Shown here piece after piece: positions 57,518 to 61,061 of a stretch of 61,061 nt of DNA. Location: NCBI GenBank assembly GCA_947170495.1, contig CAMVUB010000006.1, positions 1 to 61,061 of the forward strand. Reading direction: 5' to 3'. The DNA comes from an uncultured Prevotellaceae bacterium (lineage in GTDB: Bacteria > Bacteroidota > Bacteroidia > Bacteroidales > Bacteroidaceae). The number at the start of each line of letters is the position of its first letter. Positions within the stretch are counted from its first letter, which is position 1. The notes beneath the pieces were generated by a model that was given only the letters and a program-made list of their open reading frames with translations, was not told the origin of the DNA and made no database searches. Both the position numbers and the translations under genes were made by a program.

Positions 57518-57656
57518 CACATTATTCCATTACGCCCGCACGAAACCTTCATTTTTTCATTGCCCGCCTCTCTTTTTGAGTCACAACTCTCAGAATTTAA
57601 ATATTTCTTAACAAAAAAACATCGCACACCGCTGGGTCCTATTGCTCAAAGCCCAT

Positions 57657-57776
57657 GGTCTTTACGTTGTTCCATCGCGATGGAACAACGAACGCACCGC
57701 GGTCTTTCTACTGGACCACCATGGTGGGACACTCAACGCACCGCGGTCTTCCAACGTGTCCCACGCGTGGGACACG
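57657..57776. repeat. 44-bp-period array with constant spacer and variable palindromes
   Basis: GGTCTT recurs at 57657, 57701 and 57745; the last two are part of the identical 16-mer AACGCACCGCGGTCTT. Each is followed by a different palindrome: CGTTGTTCCATCG and its complement (57665-57690, 26 bp, perfect), CCACCATGGTGG (57717-57728), and CGTGTCCCACG and its complement (57755-57776, 22 bp, perfect). Confidence 0.85.
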
Positions 57777-57803
57777 AAATAAGTACGCGTCCCTCGGGGC
57801 GTT

Positions 57804-57840
57804 ACGACGCGTCGTGATGGCCGATGCGACGCGTCGTGAG
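57804..57840. repeat. ACGACGCGTCGT palindromes
   Basis: ACGACGCGTCGT (57804-57815) and CGACGCGTCG inside GCGACGCGTCGT (57827-57838) lie 23 bp apart. ACGCGT also occurs in the third palindrome of the array and at 57784. Confidence 0.8.
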
Positions 57841-57947
57841 AAAAATAGGGGCTTAATGCCAAAAATCATAGAAATGTCGAAAAAGCCTACACCTCGCGCA
57901 GAATCCGCATAACCTCCATGAATGTCAATTAATTATCCCGCGAACAC

Positions 57948-58024
57948 CCCTACGCAACCTCGCGCAACCTTGCGCAACCCTACACGCAGCTGGTATGCGC
58001 GACCTTGCGCGAGGTTGCGTAGGG
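57948..58024. repeat. 20-bp perfect inverted repeat of GCGCAACC units
   Basis: CCCTACGCAACCTCGCGCAA (57948-57967) is the exact complement of 58005-58024. The spacer contains further GCGCAACC and GCGCGACC units. Confidence 0.88.
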
Positions 58025-58032
58025 TTAAGCGC

Positions 58033-58065
58033 GCTGCAATCTACTGTATAGCAGTAAATTGCAGC
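58033..58065. repeat. Hairpin GCTGCAAT...ATTGCAGC
   Basis: GCTGCAAT and ATTGCAGC enclose an inner TACTG/CAGTA pairing, between the 20-bp inverted repeat and a further GCGCGAGGTGTAGGG unit. Confidence 0.75.
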
Positions 58066-58112
58066 TGTTTTGCGCGAGGTGTAGGGTTTTAAGCTATTTC
58101 GGTAAAAAAACA

Positions 58113-58168
58113 GCACCGCGGTGCGAAGGCAATTGCACCGCGGTGCGCAGGCCGCTGCACCACAGTCC
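58113..58168. repeat. GCACCGCGGTGC palindromes, copy 2 of the 13811 repeat
   Basis: GCACCGCGGTGC occurs twice (58113-58124 and 58135-58146), separated by GAAGGCAATT. It aligns with 13811-13870. Confidence 0.85.
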
Positions 58169-58216
58169 TTGGCCGCAAATACGCTGATCCCCGTGCGGTG
58201 TGCGGACTGTTTTTTG
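58162..58216 (+). terminator. Plus-strand rho-independent terminator with no upstream plus-strand gene
   Basis: ACAGTCC (58162-58168) pairs with GGACTGT (58204-58210), with an inner CCGCA/TGCGG pairing, and TTTTTTG follows. The nearest plus-strand gene ends at 54894, so the transcript ended here would be the palindrome island itself. Confidence 0.5.
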
Positions 58217-58359
58217 TGGGGAGTTACTCTTTGTACCAATTAATGGCCGACGAAATGAAGTATAAATGAGGGGAAGAAGATAAAATGAGCTATTTTTAGG
58301 CGATTTTCATTGGCAATCTGTAATCTTTCCGCTTTCTCTTCTACGACATAAACAGACGG

Positions 58360-58406
58360 AAAAAGATTCGGGAGAACGATGCTGGCAAATCAGCGATGTC
58401 CTCCCG
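58360..58406 (-). terminator. Terminator of the nuclease module
   Basis: On the minus strand CGGGAG (58406-58401) pairs with CTCCCG (58374-58369), with an inner GCTG/CAGC stem, and AATCTTTTT follows. It lies about 40 nt past the nuclease gene stop. Confidence 0.65.
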
Positions 58407-58445
58407 AAGGCATCTGGTAATGTGCCGTCACAATAAACATGGCAC

Positions 58446-59300
58446 TCACATTTGACTTGGCGTCTTCTCTCCGATATAAACGCATCTTACAGTTAGGTTT
58501 TCGTCTATTACTTTCGGATATTCTAAATGACGTTTAGAGTCTTTTGTGAAAATGTAAAGGCAACCGTATGAAGGGAATTGGCCCAGATATGCTTTTAACT
58601 GTCGAAGAGATTCATCTATTGCGGCCGGTTCAAGGACATCCATCTTTTTAACTTCGATTACAAAAGGCTTATCATTACATTCCAAGTCTATAACGAAATC
58701 AGGTCTTCCATGACCGAGATTCGGTTCTTGGTAAAAAGGTAAATCTTGATCAAACAAATAAAGCGCCAAATCTTTTTGTAAACCTAACTCATTCTTCTCT
58801 GTTAATAAACTGAAAGTGTATCTTTCGACTCGGCTTTTATATTTATCCAAATAATAGTATATTGTATGGTGTTCTTTTATTTGGTCAATGAGGTAGTCAA
58901 TTATAGGACGAATGACATCCGTCTTAAATATCTGTACTTTGTCGATATTGTCCCTGTCAGTTTTAGACAACCATCTTGCCTTATCCACATAAGTTTTCAT
59001 TAGAAAAGCTTCGTGCTCTTTCTGATAAGTATACCATTGATAACAAAATGCCACATAATATATTGGGTTGTGATTCCCAAATAAAGTTTTATAATTGTCT
59101 ATCTCACTTACAGTCAAAGTTTTCAATTCATCGTCTGCAATAGGATAATTACATTTCAGTGCCTCAAGTATTTGTTTACATTGAGGTAATGAATCTATTC
59201 TGCTTATCAACGTATCGGTGTTTAAGTTCAACAACACATTAGATGAATAATTCATATACTGATTATAGTATTCTTCTATTTTCTGAATAGTTGCTTCCAT
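58446..59300 (-). CDS. PD-(D/E)XK nuclease-family protein
   Basis: This 284-residue protein has a C-terminal nuclease core: LGHGRPDFVIDLECNDKPFV then IEVKKMDVL holds the Asp and the ExK pair (about 205-235), followed by IDESLRQLKAYLGQF and GCLYIFTKD. The N-terminal 190 residues are helical, with no recognised domain. The sequence is AT-rich. It follows the unrecognised 562-residue protein by 36 bp on the same strand and ends in a terminator, so they form an operon. Anti-phage or other DNA-targeting roles are possible; nothing here proves either. Confidence 0.78.
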   Translation of the reverse strand: MEATIQKIEEYYNQYMNYSSNVLLNLNTDTLISRIDSLPQCKQILEALKCNYPIADDELKTLTVSEIDNYKTLFGNHNPIYYVAFCYQWYTYQKEHEAFLMKTYVDKARWLSKTDRDNIDKVQIFKTDVIRPIIDYLIDQIKEHHTIYYYLDKYKSRVERYTFSLLTEKNELGLQKDLALYLFDQDLPFYQEPNLGHGRPDFVIDLECNDKPFVIEVKKMDVLEPAAIDESLRQLKAYLGQFPSYGCLYIFTKDSKRHLEYPKVIDENLTVRCVYIGEKTPSQM

Positions 59301-59336
59301 GTGTCTCTTAAATAATCACTTAATCATTACAGGGCC

Positions 59337-61025
59337 TTATTTTTCGATATGGAATTTCAATTCAAAATGATATGTGCCATCTTGATTGTCTCGATAACTT
59401 ACGACCCGACCCTGTGTACTGTTGTTTTGATGCACTTGGTCTAGAATATCAGCATTGAATGAGGGGGCAAGCCAAAGAGGTTCTTCTTCTCCCACAATGT
59501 AATATGCAGCTTGACTTGCCCACTTCGGAATGATAGCTAATACATTTAGGTTCTCCGTCATAGAACCATCTTGATTGGGATCTATGATTTCTGCAATTTT
59601 ATCGAAATGATCATAGTCCATTTCTATTTCCACGGTATCTTCTATAAAATGCGCTGAGACAAAATCAGATAATTCTTGATTTTTACTTTTCCTCTTGAAG
59701 GCCCTATAATGTAGTTCTAACAAGCCTGAAATACTTTTTTCATAAGATTGGACTGTTACAGGTACGATACCGGCTTCGGATATCCATTTTCTTAATGTGA
59801 GGTCTTCGGGATCCTCGTCTCCTATGATGTCAAACATAGTGCCATCAGGCAAACATAATTCAAAGAAGGATGGTAAGGCAGGGTTTTGACGTGCGAGTAC
59901 AACAAACGGTGCATTATGATATAAGTCTTCTTGATGTTTGTCAGTAACGCGAATTATTTCATCATTCTTTTCTTTGTGTGTAAAATTAGTCTTGACAAAA
60001 TCAAATGAATCAAAACCCTCATCTTCATAGCAAGGGAAGCCTATATCAATTGATTCTTTTTCTAATTTATCAGCCTTGCTCTCTTTGCCAACGTATTGTG
60101 CCTTTGGAACAGAGATACCCATCATATTAGCCGTTGTGTCTCTAATCCATAGTCTGCAAATATCGTCGTTGTCATGATTGCCGGAGATATAGTCGTAGTA
60201 TAGTTTTATTAGCAGATACCTGTCTGTAAAAGCTGTATCATGTCCACAGATTTCACCTACTAACAGTTGTTCCTTTTGAAGAATCTTGTTGACTTTCACG
60301 AAATCATGACTGTCAACAATCGGGTGGAATAATGATCCATCTTCGAGATAAACATTTATCTGTTTACCTTCTTTGTATGCAATACAGGTTATGGAGCCTT
60401 GGTCTCGAATTTGAATGAAAAGATTACGCAATATTGTTAGTTCAGAGATAGAACCGCTATTAATATTAAAAGGGTGTTTAATGACAATCGATTTAGTGTG
60501 AAGGTTTGTTTCCATGTTTTCTGTTCGATTATTGAAGTTGAAACTTGATTGAGCTGTTGACGCTTTTTTTGATTCCGATGTCTGTAATTCAATATTATTA
60601 TTTGCTAAATGATTTGTGGAGCTTGAACTTAAATAGAACACAAGTTCTTTGTTGCCTTCTTGCTCAACAGACTTGAATCTTTTTATTAAAGGATTATCAG
60701 GATGAAGCCTGGCGATGAATAAATCTACATGAATAGCACCTGGATACGTTTTGAAGCACATTTCTGGTATAGCAATGAAAAAACCATCCGTATCTATGAA
60801 ACTTTTCTGCTCATCATTTTCCACTACTGCCACGCCTGCATTGATGTATGGAAGATAATATAGATAATTCCCTTGAGAATTTTTTCTCGCAACAAAAACA
60901 ATCTTTTTGGCCGCTAGTTTTCTTCTGAAATCTGGAATAAATTCCTCAAAATCCCTAATAACAATGGCAGTTCTATACCAATCGTAAGATTTATCTTCTG
61001 TATTACTTAAAAAAGGAACTTTCAT
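59337..61025 (-). CDS. Large protein of unknown function, frame open at window edge
   Basis: I do not recognise this 562-residue protein. The first 150 residues (RTAIVIRDFEEFIPDFRRKL, YLYYLPYINAGVAVVENDEQ) look beta-rich. A Ser/Asn-rich linker (about 138-165) leads to METNLHTKSIVIKHPFNI, which could be a second domain start. The rest has no signal peptide, membrane segment or nucleotide motif that I can see. The ATG at 61025 is preceded by AAGGAG at a suitable distance. The frame stays open for the 36 nt to the window edge, so the true start could be outside. Base composition is AT-rich, as in the nuclease gene. Confidence 0.6.
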   Translation of the reverse strand: MKVPFLSNTEDKSYDWYRTAIVIRDFEEFIPDFRRKLAAKKIVFVARKNSQGNYLYYLPYINAGVAVVENDEQKSFIDTDGFFIAIPEMCFKTYPGAIHVDLFIARLHPDNPLIKRFKSVEQEGNKELVFYLSSSSTNHLANNNIELQTSESKKASTAQSSFNFNNRTENMETNLHTKSIVIKHPFNINSGSISELTILRNLFIQIRDQGSITCIAYKEGKQINVYLEDGSLFHPIVDSHDFVKVNKILQKEQLLVGEICGHDTAFTDRYLLIKLYYDYISGNHDNDDICRLWIRDTTANMMGISVPKAQYVGKESKADKLEKESIDIGFPCYEDEGFDSFDFVKTNFTHKEKNDEIIRVTDKHQEDLYHNAPFVVLARQNPALPSFFELCLPDGTMFDIIGDEDPEDLTLRKWISEAGIVPVTVQSYEKSISGLLELHYRAFKRKSKNQELSDFVSAHFIEDTVEIEMDYDHFDKIAEIIDPNQDGSMTENLNVLAIIPKWASQAAYYIVGEEEPLWLAPSFNADILDQVHQNNSTQGRVVSYRDNQDGTYHFELKFHIEK

Positions 61026-61061
61026 TATAGGCCGCTCCTTTTCTATCCATCCGTCATTATC

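Noticed and set aside
57657-57776. 44-bp-period array considered as a small CRISPR
   Set aside because: The changing parts are palindromes, the constant part is only 16 bp, and no cas genes are near. It is reported as another type of structure.
57503-57912. Short open frames across the palindrome island
   Set aside because: They are made of palindrome sequence, have no conserved motif and no start context. The palindromes explain them fully.

Overview
The window looks like chromosomal DNA of a Bacteroidales bacterium, most likely a fairly GC-rich Prevotella or a close relative. Three things point there. Gene order is typical of the group: trpBEGDCFA, uppS-bamA followed by three skp/ompH genes and murI, and purH-mreBCD-mrdA-rodA. 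Promoters repeatedly fit the Bacteroidetes pattern TTTG, about 19-21 nt, TAnnTTTG. Shine-Dalgarno sequences are rare. All assignments are by motif reading and recall of protein families; no search was run.

Layout. 1-1675 (minus): rpsU, xerC and hpf running toward a tRNA-Gly cut by the window edge. 1861-4114 (minus): fucO-like dehydrogenase and mdh. 4282-6228: Xaa-Pro aminopeptidase. 6290-13129: a complete tryptophan operon, preceded by a leader peptide with three Trp codons and a terminator, so a classical attenuator. 13218-14970: gamma carbonic anhydrase-like gene, a repeat-filled gap and an outer-membrane protein. 15090-19323 (minus): 2-oxoacid:ferredoxin oxidoreductase korA/korB split by a small DUF559 nuclease gene, then an rRNA methyltransferase. 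19545-33294: FprA flavoprotein, rubredoxin, recX, birA, an LptF/G permease, ribBA, an aminotransferase, an IMP-cyclohydrolase-only purH, and the rod-shape operon. 33300-37882 (minus): a VTC polyphosphate polymerase-like gene with DUF4956, beta-barrel, sorting-domain and beta-helix genes. 38100-41682: frr, rsgA, prmC (minus), ribD. 41772-49946: the envelope biogenesis cluster. 49943-54154 (minus): Fe-S redox proteins and tatAC. 54337-57482: small envelope and stress genes and a frameshifted gene. 57483-58445: a gene-free palindrome island. 58446-61061 (minus): an AT-rich accessory module with a PD-(D/E)XK nuclease and a large unrecognised protein open to the window edge.

The most unusual property is spread over the whole window. 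Two kinds of small repeat saturate it. The first is GC-rich palindromes of about 25-60 bp. Many lie inside essential genes as in-frame peptide inserts (korA, korB, an rRNA methyltransferase, rsgA, prmC, bamA, an Xaa-Pro aminopeptidase, fprA, tatC, purH), much like Rickettsia palindromic elements. The second is short degenerate tandem arrays of 7-9 bp units at operon junctions. These often encode the last residues of one gene or the first of the next, and trpF, recX and murI appear to be left with TTG starts. Arrays and palindromes are repeatedly fused in one orientation, which suggests one composite mobile element family. Other items of note are the DUF559 cassette flanked by TAATGA, the VTC-centred surface cluster, a 44-bp-period array with constant spacers and changing palindromes, and the AT-rich nuclease module.
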